DNA of 64,000 nt from Hydra vulgaris (taxonomy: Eukaryota > Cnidaria > Hydrozoa > Anthoathecata > Hydridae), in NCBI RefSeq assembly GCF_038396675.1, contig NC_088921.1:70538501-70602500 (forward strand), written 5' to 3'. Shown piece after piece: positions 1 to 11,353 of this stretch (its first letter is position 1; each line of letters opens with the position of its first letter). The notes under the pieces were generated by a model. That model was not told the DNA's origin, searched no databases, and saw nothing but the letters and a program-made list of their open reading frames with translations. Made by a program: the position numbers and the translations under genes.

Positions 1-439
1 GAATGTTTGAGTTATGGAGACATTTTTTGACACAAACCTTTGTCAAAAAAAGTAAAAAAGGTAAAAAAGTTTAAGTTAATAAAGTAAAAATAATAACTTT
101 TACTTAAATTGTTTTATTTATTTGTCTTCTAAAGTTCGAGTTATTAGAAGAATATTAGCCACGGGAACAGATAAAAAGGTTTGACTTAGCAAGTTGGAGC
201 AATGCAAGTTCTTAGCAAGCTATGTTCAAGCTAACAAAGTTTGAGTTATAGAGTGATTTTTATAAAAACGACAACTATATTCACTTTTAAGAACTCTGTT
301 TGATACGTACTATTTTACAATTTATATACAATTTTGCGTAATCAACAAAACTCCCTTGGGATAAATATGGACAATAAACTGTTTTAATGGACAATTCGGA
401 CAATGAAATTATAAATAATAAACTGTTTGCATGTGTTGT
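1..439. other. AT-rich DNA, no gene seen
   Basis: No open frame or recognisable domain is visible. The stretch leads into the LINE fragment that starts near 440. Confidence 0.5.
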
Positions 440-960
440 TTTTGTTGATCTCCAGATCAACTAAAATACCACATTGAATGGTCAAAAAGTAGATCCTCTG
501 GATTTTATCAAATATCTTGGTATCAAAGTTGATTCAAAGTTTTCTATACCATCTTCAAGATCTAGCTCTGAAACTAAGTTGTTTTTAAATCTCATCTCAG
601 ATATGCTTGTCAAATATGGGGACAAACCTGGTCCAAAACCTTTTTAAGATTATCTCACATTTCAACTCAGACCCTAACATCCTCTACTACATATCAAAAA
701 TACTTAAATTAAAGGACTTCATTTAACACTCAAGCTGTTTGTGTCTGGAAACAACATAAAACCCTACCTCTTCCATTTACTAACTTTTTAACTTTTTTAT
801 AATAAAAGTACACTGAACTGGTTATTATGGACATAAACGTATTAAATACCAGAGCATACACACCTGGTATAGTCTTCCCTCCCAGGTGAAATGCCTCCCA
901 ACAATTTTCAAATTCAAATATAATCTATTTAATTTTTTGTTAATAAAGTATTCTTCTTAA
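440..960 (+). mobile_element. LINE reverse-transcriptase tail fragment
   Basis: Conceptual translation from about 480 reads DFIKYLGIKVDSKF, matching the block downstream of the catalytic YxDD motif in non-LTR reverse transcriptases (KYLGV.ID.K). Around 870-950 it reads HTWYSLPSQVKCLPTIFKFK, resembling the C-terminal 'WNSLP....FK..L' ending of CR1/Jockey-type ORF2 proteins. Frames are interrupted by stops and shifts, and the catalytic core is absent, so this is a dead 3' piece. The clade cannot be fixed from so little sequence. Confidence 0.6.
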
Positions 961-1978
961 GTTAATTCACCTCTACTGCTAATTATCTATTACATTCTTA
1001 ACTTTGTATACTTCTGCTTACTCTAATATATAATTAATTCTGCTTAAATTCTGATTTAATACTTCTGGGTACTTGTCGTTTTTAATTTTTTTTTATAAAT
1101 TATTATTATTCTCTTTATTACTAACACTCAACTATTTTCAGTATATATTTGATTTGATTTATGCACAAAAATAGTTTATGACATTTATACACTAGCGATT
1201 TGTAAAGGTTATTAAATTATAATAATGTATTCTAACAAGCTATTACCAATTTTTATGAGTATTAGTGAGGGTTCAAAGGGAACTCAAAAGTACTATAAGT
1301 TAATGAAAGTTCAAATTATCCGGAGGTAAAGATGTCGTGAATTCACTGTATTTATTTATGAAAACAAAAACATCACACTTAGTTACAAAAAACCAAAGAA
1401 TATATAAGCTTATATGGCCACAATCTATAATTCAATCATACCCACAAATCAATTCAAATCAAAAAGTTCATAAAAACTCCCAATAAAAAAGAATTTTTAA
1501 TGTGATTATAAATTAAAAAGAAACTATTTGACAAAAATTTCTCTTTATAGCAGCAGATTCACACTAAATCAAATAAATTTTGAAGTAAGTTATTTAAAAA
1601 TTTCAAGGTTATGGTTTTAAATAATAGTCTCTCTCTCTCTCTATATATATATATATAATATTCAAATTATGTTAATAACCCAGAGTAGTTTTGACAACTA
1701 TAATTTTCATAATATAAAATAATGAAATCCCAAAAAAACAAAGTTAAAAAAGTGTAATGGATTTCATAACTTTTTTCCAACTATATAAGCAAATTGTAAA
1801 ATAATGCTATAAATAAGTTAATTGTGGGGTTATTTGCCGGCAGGATGTATTGAAGTATCAATTTTTGATTAAATGTGTAAAAAAGTATCAAATTCTTCGC
1901 ATATTTTCGTTTTTAAAAAAGGCACATCTAGCTTTTAAGATTAAATATTTTAAATTTTAAACATTTTTGTTAACATAA
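961..1978. other. AT-rich intergenic DNA
   Basis: No coding signal is seen. A short compound microsatellite, (TC)n followed by (TA)n, lies at 1627-1656. A GCCGGC motif at about 1836 resembles the core of the satellite at 10662-11215. Confidence 0.5.
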
Positions 1979-2092
1979 ATGGCTAATTTCTGTCACGGTG
2001 CCATTTATTCATCTTATGAAGAAGCAGAAGAAGCTTTGCTAAAATTTTGTAAAGACAACTGCCATCCAATTAATCAAGATACAAAAAGAACA
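1979..2092 (+). CDS. First exon of the MULE-SWIM-PHD pseudogene
   Basis: ATG at 1979 opens 38 codons (MANFCHGAIYSSYEEAEEAL...) ending at a strong donor, gtaagt, at 2093. The next block resumes in phase 0. The ATG is the first in frame and the upstream sequence has no coding character. Confidence 0.6.
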
Positions 2093-3535
2093 GTAAGTAA
2101 ACACTTAGTATAAATAAAACATCATGTTTTGATCATGTTTAACATGATCTTTTATCTAAGGTGGAATAAGTAAAATAAATAAAATGGAATAAGTAAAATG
2201 AATTTAAATAGATTAAATGTTATTCGCTCATAATCTTAATTGCTTAATGATTTTCATTCTGTCAATTTTATAAAAAGTTTTGAGGTCCTAGGTAACAAAT
2301 TCATGAGATTTTTATTAGTAAGTAGGGTTTTAGCTACAACTTGGTCAATTCACATCAAATTTCTATAACTCGGTATCAAAAGAAAGGTGTAAAGACGGGT
2401 ATTGCTACAGTTATGGGGGCTAAAATTATTATTTATTTTTTTTTGATTATTGTGCTCTCATCAGTTAGGGACGTGTGTAAAAATATTAAACCATTTTTTT
2501 TATTGATTATTATATATCATTGAAAAGAGGCTAAAATCAGCATTACAATAGTGAAAATTTCATAACAAAATAACAATTCCACAAAAAGTTATTCTCATTT
2601 AAGTAACAATTTGATTACAAGGATTGCTTAATAACACTGCGACCAATTTTAAAATGTCAGATTTGGCTAACAGTAGTTTTATTATGAAACTTTTTGTTTA
2701 GAAGCATAATGCATTCTTTACAAAATTTTAATTTAGGAACATATTCTGCTACATAAAATTAGATGTCTGCTACATTATCTTTTTCACTAAAATTTGGCAT
2801 GTACATCTGATGTCTGATCAACAACTGATCAAAAAAAGTTTTTAAGAAAAGTTATTTCAATACAAGCGTTGTAACTATAAAAAAAAACTATACAAAAACA
2901 AAGTTAAACTCTTCTACTTTTTTAAAAATGTCAATGTTGATATAAAATCTAAAAAAATACCACAACAGAATATATCCTTACAACTGAAACACTAAGCACG
3001 CTTTGATAAAATGGTCAAAGATTTCTATTACATAATTGGTGCCATAACTCATTGGATACGCACATACCTACATCAGTGAGACTTTTTAAGATTGCCGCAT
3101 GCAAAACCCTCAGTTGATGTAGCGTCACTCCCTTGAAGCTGTGGGCTATAAGATAGTCAATGTACTAAAGCCAATTAATGTTCTACAATTCACTATATTG
3201 AATGAGGGTTTGGCATGGGGCAGCAATTTTCCATTGATGAGAGCGCAAAAAGCAAAAAGCAAAAAAAAAAAATGCTTTTAAGCTGTAGCTTTACCATTAG
3301 AATATTCTACAAATTTTTTGCTGGTCTTTACCATCTACAAAAACTTATTTTATAAAACAGTGTTTTTGATAAAATTATTCATTTTTAAATACAAAAAGTT
3401 AATATAGTATTATTCCAGTTCACCACTAAATATGAGAGGTTTTTCAAGTTGGTGATTGGCATATTGGTAATACTTTAACGCATTCTAATAGCTAAAAGAA
3501 TAACCTGCAAAACTTCAACTTTCAGTTTTTGTGAC

Positions 3536-3785
3536 ATTAACAATTTGAAATGAGAACACCAATATATTTTTCATAGTTATAGAGTTATAGAGTTGAGAGA
3601 GGGTTATACCTAGGGTTGCCAGATGTCCCGATTTTACGAAGGAGAATTCTGCGCCAAATATGTAAAAAAAATTTTTACTTAGTTCTCCTTCGTAAAACCG
3701 GGACATCTGGCAACCCTAGTTATACCACAAATAAGTAGCCTCCTCATCTGTAGTGACCTTCTTGGCCTTGAGGAGGTGAATTAAC
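3536..3785 (-). repeat. Interspersed repeat split by a MITE
   Basis: Read on the minus strand, 3785-3727 (CACCTCCTCAAGGCC, then GAGGAGGCTACTTA) matches 54886-54945 on the plus strand. 3602-3560 continues the same match (CTCTCTCAACT against CTCTCGCAACT). The two halves are separated by the 108-bp MITE and one target duplication. Confidence 0.75.
3603..3726. mobile_element. hAT-type MITE with 8-bp target duplication
   Basis: Element 3611-3718 begins TAGGGTTGCCAGATGTCCCG and ends with its complement. About 36 bp of each end pair with one mismatch, and the centre is AT-rich. The direct repeat GTTATACC flanks it at 3603-3610 and 3719-3726. The TAGGG tip and the 8-bp duplication fit the hAT superfamily. 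At 108 bp it encodes nothing and must have been moved in trans. Confidence 0.88.
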
Positions 3786-3989
3786 AAAAAAAACAAAAAC
3801 ATTTTTGTAACAAGACGAGTTTGTTTATAAGTAAAAAAAATAAACATTTATTAAAAACAAGATGGCTTTTAAATGCGTTAAACAACATTAACAATCATTT
3901 CAACAGAGTTGACTGACAACAAGTTATTTGATTCACTTTGATGTATTTATGTGTTGTATAAATCATTACGTTATTTATGTTTTGTTTAG

Positions 3990-4112
3990 GATGCTAATTT
4001 TAATAAATTAGTAAAGCAAAAAATTGGTGATGTTCCTGAATCCACCATTCAGTATTGTAGGTATGTTTGCAAGCATTATGGTGTGGATAAAAATAGTTAT
4101 GTTAGCGAATGA
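3990..4112 (+). pseudogene. Second exon block, FAR1/FLYWCH-like Cys-His segment
   Basis: After acceptor tttag the frame reads DANFNKLVKQKIGDVP, then TIQYCRYVCKHYG. The latter resembles the RYVC.H.G block at the N terminus of ZSWIM3-like and FAR1-like MULE proteins. It ends at TGA 4110-4112. A donor at 4077 (gttatg) would give the right phase for the next exon but would drop part of the domain. Confidence 0.55.
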
Positions 4113-5648
4113 AGAGTATAAGTTTACTGTTATGTATTGAGTATACTCTTACAATGCTTGCAAGAAGCTTTACCCTCTTTAGTCGTATTTTTGTCATAAT
4201 GGTGCAAAATCGGACTTACTTTAGGCATTTTTTCAAAATATGTGGTGTTTAAATGCAGCAAATTTCTCAACACAATATTTTTTTTCTAAGCAATGTTCGC
4301 ATTATAAATATGTATATAATCAAGTTAAGGTAAAAATCATCAGTAATAATAATATTAACAAAATTACTTATCGTTATATGATAATAATAATTACAATTAT
4401 ACGCAATGATGATAATAATAATTAAATAATTATGAAACGACTGTAATTGATGGTGTGTCCCTCAAACAGTAATCTGATAAATGCAATGACACCAAATATT
4501 AAAAGTTATAATTATTACACTAACAGTAATAATAAATGGCAATATAAAAAAATTTATGTGTATATTATATTATGTATAATTATGTATATCAAAATAATAA
4601 AAACTGATCATAAAAAATATATAATAGAAACAACAGTGTAAAAAAAAACAATAGTAACAATAATAACAAATAACAAATAGTAAAAATAAAAACCATTCAT
4701 GGAGCAAATATTTAGTTTACAATAAAAATAACACAAAAACAATAAATATCACTTCATTAAATAAATTAAATAGTTATAAACTGAATGTTGTTTTCTCATT
4801 AACATCTGATTCATAACTTTAGCGCTATGCCTTTTTATGTTCTCACATGAATTCCATGTGAATGATCGCTAATACCAATCATTATGTATCTATTGTGGTA
4901 GTCATTAGGTAATCAAATGTACCAATCATTATGTAATTAATTTTGGTATGCAAATAGCGCAAATACTAATTTTTGACATTATTAGCAATTTGTTAATAAT
5001 GTCCAAAATGGAAATATTGGTGTAGCAATTGTTACAAAAACAATTTAGCAAAAACCAGATACTTAAGTTTTAAACTTTAAAGTGTATCACTCTAATAAAG
5101 TTTATTATATGTTAATAAAAGTTTAAAATAAATTAAAAGGTATATTGCACAATTTGTACACAAATATTAAATCTGGTTTAAAGTTAAAACTAGATTTTAA
5201 TCTTTTTAACAAATAGTGGAATGAATAGCGAAGTGCATATTTAGTGACTAAAATTTTACGATTAAAAAATATTCATAATTTGTAAAACTTTTCAACCAAA
5301 GTTTGGAATACCTCGTATTCATTAAACTTCGTAACTGAAGTTTAAGGAATATTTGGTATCCAGCCTTCATTTGAATGCGATCAGCGAAGTTAAACAGACT
5401 TTGCCGGTGCTTCTGTATAAACTCTAGTTGAGCTTGGTAATATATACTAATTAGTAGTAATTATAGTATGCGTGCATAGAAAACAAATTACTAAGCTTTT
5501 TGAGTTTTTATTCTATATATTTTGAATAAAAATTTGAAAATGCTACATATTTTGAAAAATTTCTACCCTTAAAGTTGCTTAAATTAGTGTGTATGTATGT
5601 ATTTATGTATGTATTTTATGTGGGCTATACATGAATTTTTCTTTGCAG
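4113..5648. other. AT-rich intron-like stretch
   Basis: Low-complexity ATA/AAT runs occupy 4310-4740. 'accaatcattatgta' occurs twice near 4873 and 4921. A segment near 5380-5420 recalls 5S rRNA but is too degenerate to call. Confidence 0.45.
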
Positions 5649-6571
5649 ACTGCAAATTTTCAATTGTCTTAAAGCTAAACAAAAATAGAATGTTCTCAGT
5701 AGAACACCTGCATCAAAGCCATTCTGGCCATGATATTATAACACCAAGCACATATTCTTTATATTCAAGTGTTTATAGACCATCCAACAATCTCATCCAA
5801 TCCTCTGCTGTTATGCTGTCAGCTGGAGCAAATCCAACTATTGTTCAAGGAATTTTGCACCAAGAGGGGTTTGAAGTTAAAAGACAAGATGTGCAAAACA
5901 TTCTGAAAAAATTCCAAACCAAGAGTATTTCTTATCTATTTAGTAAACTAAGAAATTATTATGTGAATTTTTCAAAAAATTTAATTTCTATTCTTTTTGT
6001 TATTTTATTAATTTACTCGAAATATTAAATTCAAAACTAATAATTGTTTTAAATGTAATGATAAATGATCTTAAAATTATTTTTCAAATCACATTTCTTA
6101 GGTTGCAATGATTTGCTTCATCTTGAAGAGGTATTAAGGCGCCCCAATGTGCGTTTCAAAATTTTAGTTGATGATGATGGTGTCACCCTAAAGGGAGTTA
6201 TGTGGTCATCATCGGAGCAATTAGAATCATTGTCACAATATGGTGATGTTATTCTGATGGATTCAACCTTCAACGTTAACACTGTTTTATTTTATCATTA
6301 ATCTTATTTCCTTTATATTTTTTAGGTCAATTCCGAAGGATTCCCTTTGTTTACATTACTAGTCACTGATGCTTTTGGAATTGGTCAACCCATAGCTCAT
6401 TGTCTTTTGCAAAGGGAAGATATTCCTAGTATTTCTGAATTTTTAGTTTGGCTTAAAAAAGGTTTAAACAAAGCAATATTTGTTAGTGATAAAGACTCTG
6501 CTGAAATTGGGGCTATTCGAAACACCTTTCCTGGTAGCTCCATATTTCTTTGTCGCTTTAACATGCTTTAA
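5649..6571 (+). pseudogene. MULE transposase catalytic core (three exons)
   Basis: Exon 5649-5924 reads CKFSIVLKLNKNRMF, then VEHLHQSHSGHDI, matching the 'C.f.i.l......v.....nHnH' zone of MULE/ZSWIM proteins. Exon 6102-6274 joins in phase 1 and ends in VILMDSTFNVN, the first catalytic Asp block. Exon 6326 onward reads FTLLVTDAFGIGQP, then FVSDKDSAEIGAIRNTFPG, the second Asp block, then CRFNML and a TAA at 6569-6571. Relatives usually read CxFHVLK here, so both His and Lys codons have mutated. Splice phases between these exons are consistent. Confidence 0.75.
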
Positions 6572-6920
6572 GCATTTTTAGAATAGCAAAACAAGCATAA
6601 ATTTCCGGAAGACGTAGCAAAATTTACGGGGAACTGTTGCTATTAATCGAAGTAAATACTGTAATATAATTTTTGTTAATAATTATTATTTTTATTTCTT
6701 CAAAATAGTACCAAGATCACACTTTTAAATGTTTAAGAATTTCTATTGGTGTTTTTACATTATGCTCAAAATATGCTAAAGTATATTTTAGGTGACTAGT
6801 GTGCTGATTTCAACGAATTTACTTTATCTTGTTGAAAATAAGAGATTTTTATTTTTTTGTTTATTTTTAATTTATAACTTTAAGTTCAAGTTCATAATTT
6901 TATTTTAAATTTTTTATCAG

Positions 6921-7197
6921 ATTTTTGAAAACATGGTAAAGTGTAGTTCCCAAGACTAGTATGATGTATTAGTCAAGGAATTTGAATATGCTGGGTCAGA
7001 ACTTAGTTATTATTTTAACCATAATTGGAACACTGTTTCAATGATTCCTATGTTTGCTGGCTACACTCATATTGGTAAGCTTTATCTGGATAACCACACT
7101 ACAAATCGTCTTGAATGCTTTCATGCAAAAATTAAAAAAGTCATCAATTCAAATCAAAATGTCTTTTCTAGTTGAAAAGCTACTTAGTATTGCAATC
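6921..7197 (+). pseudogene. MULE transposase C-terminal block (NRLE motif)
   Basis: After acceptor ttttttatcag the frame reads IFENMVKCSSQD, a TAG stop at 6957, then YDVLVKEFEYAGSELSYYF and TTNRLECFHAKIKKVIN. The 'NNRLE..H.k.K' block is typical of ZSWIM/MULE proteins. The frame must shift near 7160 to continue as MSFLVEKLLSIAI before the donor at 7198. Both the stop and the shift mark it as dead. Confidence 0.65.
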
Positions 7198-8134
7198 GTA
7201 AGTAGTTTTTTTTAATATATATTTCATATAAAACATTTTAGTATTGGGTCTGGCAAATATTTATTGCAGTGGTACTCAAAATGTTGTCCTGCTTCATTGT
7301 GTAGTCCAGGAGCAATATATCAACAGAAAAGTGCTCTTTAGCAAATATTTATAGTGATTACTTATAGACATAAACATTAATCATAGTGATGTCTTTTTTA
7401 CCTCAGTACAAGTTTTTAAACAATTTATTAATTTAAGGAAAGATACTTACGTATTTTTTCACAACAATACAGTTAAAATTACATTAAATTTTAAAATAAT
7501 GAATGGTGAAATATAAATTTCATTTTTTCCGTGCAACATCACAGAAAAGCTTAGTGAGCTTAATTATGGTTTACAGGGTGATCAAATTTAATGAACAAAT
7601 CAATTTACACATTGCATTTTTGATAACCAATTTTTATTAATTTTTATTTGTTTAAATGTAAATACCATTTATGGTATTTACTTTTAAAAAATTATAAATA
7701 AATTTAGGAGAAATACCAAGTAAATAAACTAAATATTACTTTAAAACCAAAAGAAAAGCTAAATAAGATAGTATAAACAACATTCCAGGAAATTTTACAA
7801 CTATATTACAATAGCTTACAATAGCTTTTTATTATATTACAATAGCTTACAATAGCTTTTTTTACAACTATATTACTGACTTGACAGGCTTGGTGCTGCT
7901 AGGCTCTGATGATAAATCAAGAGGATACAATCACCAAGAATGATTAGGCAAAGTTGTTTAAAAAGTTACAAAATAACAACCTTAAAGTATTTCAAGTAGG
8001 TGTAGTCCATTAAGTTATTGACATTATTTTGTGGAAAAAAAAAACTAAAATATGAAATTCTACCTCTTGAAGGAATATGAATGAGCTCTTTACCGTTAAA
8101 AATTTTATTTGAACTGATGCGTTTATTCAACTAG
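7198..8134. other. Intron of the MULE-SWIM-PHD pseudogene
   Basis: AT-rich. A local tandem duplication around 7795-7880 repeats 'atattacaatagcttacaat'. Nothing coding is seen. Confidence 0.45.
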
Positions 8135-8689
8135 ATTCGTTCTGTGGAAACAAAACACAGCTACTTTAATGCAACTATGAAGACACCAATAAAAATACTG
8201 ACGAGCTTTCGGATGCTGTTGCAAAAGTATCTTCATATGCACTTAAAAAAATGGTGAAGCAACTATACTTCATGAAATCCAATGATGCAACCTATGTTAG
8301 TTTGAAGTCATTTGAGTGCTTAAACACTTTTCTTATATTTCTCTTTTAACAAATGAATAATTTTTTATCTTATTTTTTTATTTTATATATATATTTTTTT
8401 TTTACTTTTATTTATTTTTTATTTACTTTATTTATTTTTTATTTAGGAAGTTTGTAACAATAGTTTATTTTTCAATGTGAAAAAAAAATTAATAAGATCT
8501 TTATCTGATTCTTGTACTTGCAATGCTTTTACAGGAAATGGCCTTCCTTGTTGGCATCTTTTTTATGACAGGCAAACCCTTTCATTGCACATATTTGATG
8601 TAACATTAGTTCATAAGAGATGGGTTATAAATACAACTGTAGCACCATTAAATGTTTCTTCAAAAGTAACACGTTATACCTTCAACACT
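8135..8689 (+). pseudogene. SWIM zinc-finger exons
   Basis: Block 8135-8295 reads IRSVETKHSYFNATM, then after a one-base shift ELSDAVAKVSSYALKKM. Exon 8447-8689 (81 codons, phase 0 at both ends) reads SLSDSCTCNAFTGNGLPCWH, which has the CxC...CxH spacing of a SWIM zinc finger, normally a DNA- or protein-binding module. The C terminus of the exon, HKRWVINTTVAPLNVSS, is of unknown role. All four metal ligands are intact. Confidence 0.75.
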
Positions 8690-8853
8690 GTATGATACGT
8701 GTGAAAAAAAATTTATGGTTTGATTGTTTATTTTTATTACTTTTTTGAAGATTTTTTCACAAGATATTTAACTCTTAATTATTTTGGTTATTTATAAAAA
8801 ATCTATAATTACTATCATGTTTTAATTGTTTTAATAATTTAAAATTTTTCCAG

Positions 8854-9790
8854 GCTGCGTACTCTATTGCTATGAAGATTGCTAACATTTTAAGTGATGA
8901 GTCAAAGGCAACATTTCTTCAGGCTCTTCAATATCTAAATTCAATTGAACAACAGGTTATACGTGGAGAATGGCAACAGCATAATCAAATGCCAGATGGA
9001 GTTGAAGCAGACGTCACTTTATTGATTTTATCATGATTAGGAAATTCAAACGTTCAGGGCTTTTAAACTCAATCATGCCTTGTTTGTCGGAAAATGTTGA
9101 TGGTGAAAATTTAGACAAAGTAAGTCCTATTAGTATTTTTAAAAATAGTTTAAATGAGGAAAATTTAGCTGTAGAGACAAACAATTTGACAAACAAAAGT
9201 ATAAATAGTCAAATCTTAGACGATCAAAAGCTGAATATGTCAATTCAACATCTAAATTTCCTGCTATAGCAATAAAACAGGGTAGACCTCCTTTGCCTCG
9301 TTCTCAGCGAGTGTATAAAAGTACTTGTCTGAAAGTATGGGGAAAAATGACAACCGTAGAAAAAAATTCATTTAGACTAAAGCATATTGTTAGTGAATAT
9401 GCAATTGGAGATATTTTAAATTGTGCTCGTAAAGGCAAGCGCAAAAATATTCTATGTAATTTAAGTGCTATTGTTTGTGATAGTCGATTTGGTTTAAATG
9501 ATCTAAAGTCTTACTTTTTGGCTGATGCATGGCACCTAATTTCATTAATACAGTGTTTCATTAATGCAGATAAAAAGTCGTATTGATGCAATGATTGTAA
9601 ATCGAATGAATCTCCGGCACAATTTCCACAGTCGGATTGGGTGCAGTGTGATCACTGTATAAACTGGTATCACGTTTGCTGTAGTGGTATTACAGGAAAA
9701 CCGTCTAAAAAGTTATTTTGTCACTGTTGTCTGAGTGAGGGTGATAAGGCTACCATTTTGAAAAAGCCTTTTACAAACCAAGAACTTTAG
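8854..9790 (+). pseudogene. C-terminal region with PHD finger
   Basis: Exon 8854 reads AAYSIAMKIANILSDESKAT and shifts near 9030 and 9270 into KFPAIAIKQGRPPLPRSQRV. An in-frame TGA at 9584 is followed directly by CNDC, then WVQCDHCINWYHVCC and CHCC before the TAG at 9788-9790. The order C-x2-C / C-x2-C / H-x2-C / C-x2-C with a Trp before the second pair is that of a PHD finger (histone-tail reader family). Apart from the stop immediately before it, the PHD reading frame is clean. Confidence 0.7.
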
Positions 9791-10130
9791 TTGATATAGT
9801 ATTTTCATTGATTCCTTTTTTAACTTTCATTGTAATCAATTACTTTCTTATTATATTTTATAAAAGCAGATTGAAAAGTTAGTACTTATACAGAGAGTTT
9901 TTATATTTTTATATAATAGCGTTGAAGTTTGTTAAGAAAGCCAGTTAGTTTTATCTTATCTGTTTTTTTAAACCAAGAACTGAAGATGATATAGTATTTT
10001 TATTGATTTTGTGCTACATTTTCAGTACAATTAGTGGCTATCTAATATATTTTAGTTGCATGAAAGTTAGTAATAATACAGAGATTTTTGTATAATAGAT
10101 ATATAATAGCGCTTGAATTTTGAATCTGGG
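9776..10130 (+). repeat. About 195-bp tandem duplication at the gene's 3' end
   Basis: 9776-9823 (aaaccaagaactt...gatatagtatttt) recurs at 9970-10013. The following block with 'tacagaga', 'ttttatataatagcg' and 'ttgaa' at about 9889-9930 recurs at 10078-10120. The first copy includes the last codons and stop of the pseudogene. Confidence 0.7.
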
Positions 10131-10661
10131 ACTATTCTGGGCTGTTTTATATACACGGACACACAGGATTTTTTAATTTTTACAATTACCAACAACGTAC
10201 ACATGTTTACACTTACCGATTTGGTCATAATATTAATTTATTTATTTTTGTTGGTTAGGTTAGCTAAGAAGTCTTCGTGGTATGGTTACTGTTGAAATGA
10301 CATCATTTGGTACATTTCACACAGAAATTTACCTTTTGAATCATTAGGCAACAATCAGATCAAATATAGAACAAGAAAAAACGACTATTCAAGTCAAAAG
10401 TTAGTAAACTTTTATTAGTTTAAAATTTTTAAAATTAATTTAATAAATTAAAGTAAAATGATAATTAAAGTAAAATGATAAGTCATATAACCATTTGTTT
10501 TTTAAAAAAATTAAAGCCAAATTGTGCACCCTATGTTCTATCACTTTTAAATTAAATATTCAAAATGAATGTTTTAATTTTTACGTCGAAAGGTTAACCA
10601 GACCAAATTGCGTGCAAATATTTGACATCTTTTTCAACTGCACTACAATACCCTTATTGTA
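10131..10661. other. AT-rich DNA, nothing recognised
   Basis: No coding or repeat structure was found before the satellite. Confidence 0.4.
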
Positions 10662-11215
10662 TGCCGGTAGATAATTCAATGTCCGTTATTGCATTGCAAC
10701 CAGCTCACAATTACATATTTTTTGTACAGCCGACAGATATTTTAAAGTCTTTCATTGCATTGCAAGTAGTTCATACTATATTTAGCACTGCCGACAGATA
10801 ATTTGCAGCATTTGATTGCATTGTAAGAAGTTCCAAGACTGTAATCATACTGCCGGTAAATAATTCAATGTCTGTTATTGAATTGCATGCAACTCACAAT
10901 TATATGTTTTTTGTACTACCGGCAGATATTTTAAAGTCTTTCGTGCATTGCAAGCTGTTCATATTATATTTTGCACTGCCGACAGATAGTTTGCAGTCTT
11001 TGATTGCATTGTATGAAGTTCCAAAACTGTAATCTTACTGCCGGTAGATAATCAATGTCTGTTATTGCATTACAAGCAACTCACAATTATATGTTTTTTG
11101 TACTGCCGACAGATATTTTAAAGTCTTTCATTGCGTTGCAAGCAGTTCTAAGACTGCTAATTTGCCGGTACTGCCGGCAATTAACCCCAGAATTATTTGC
11201 CGGCAATTACCACTA
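10662..11215. repeat. Higher-order satellite, about 189-bp unit of three monomers
   Basis: TGCCGGTAGATAATTCAATG-like starts occur at 10662, 10851 and 11039 (spacing 189 and 188). Each unit holds three monomers of about 60-67 bp. These begin TGCCGGTA, (T)GCCGACAGATATTTTAAAG and TGCCGACAGATA.TTTGCAG, and each carries a TTGCATTG(C/T)AA core. The third unit is truncated and ends in a run of GCCGGCAATTA motifs at 11163-11215. Confidence 0.85.
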
Positions 11216-11260
11216 GTTATATTTACTTATATATTAGAATATAATAACCTTTATGTATGC

Positions 11261-11263
<3 letters not shown>

Positions 11264-11348
<85 letters not shown>
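11264..11348. repeat. (TA)n microsatellite
   Basis: About 85 bp of uninterrupted TA dinucleotides. Confidence 0.95.

Positions 11349-11353
<5 letters not shown>

Larger units (their letters stand above)
2093..3989. other. Intron 1 of the MULE-SWIM-PHD pseudogene
   Basis: AT-rich intron from donor gtaagt to acceptor tttgtttag. It carries the MITE at 3611-3718 and the repeat that MITE interrupts. Nothing else is recognised. Confidence 0.5.
1979..9790 (+). pseudogene. MULE-type transposase / SWIM / PHD-finger gene, broken
   Basis: Exon-like blocks with usable GT-AG borders lie at 1979-2092, 3990-4112, 5649-5924, 6102-6274, 6326-6650, 6921-7197, 8135-8295, 8447-8689 and 8854-9790. In order they encode a short N-terminal Cys/His region, a MULE transposase core (D at VILMDSTFNVN, second D at FVSDKDSAEIG), the NNRLE-like block (TTNRLECFHAKIKKV), a SWIM zinc finger and a PHD finger. 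In-frame stops occur at 4110, 6569, 6957 and 9584, with shifts near 7160, 8190, 9030 and 9270, so no full product is likely. The family resembles ZSWIM1/3-like proteins, which derive from Mutator-like transposases. No terminal inverted repeats were found, so it may be a decayed domesticated gene rather than a mobile copy. Exon limits are inferred from splice signals only. Confidence 0.75.

Noticed and set aside
3515-3706. 63-codon minus-strand frame over the MITE
   Set aside because: It crosses the MITE and its host repeat and has no coding character.
5370-5440. Possible 5S rRNA-like segment (gatcagcgaagttaaac...)
   Set aside because: Only a short stretch recalls 5S rRNA, the flanking helices and internal promoter cannot be matched, and no SINE context is visible.
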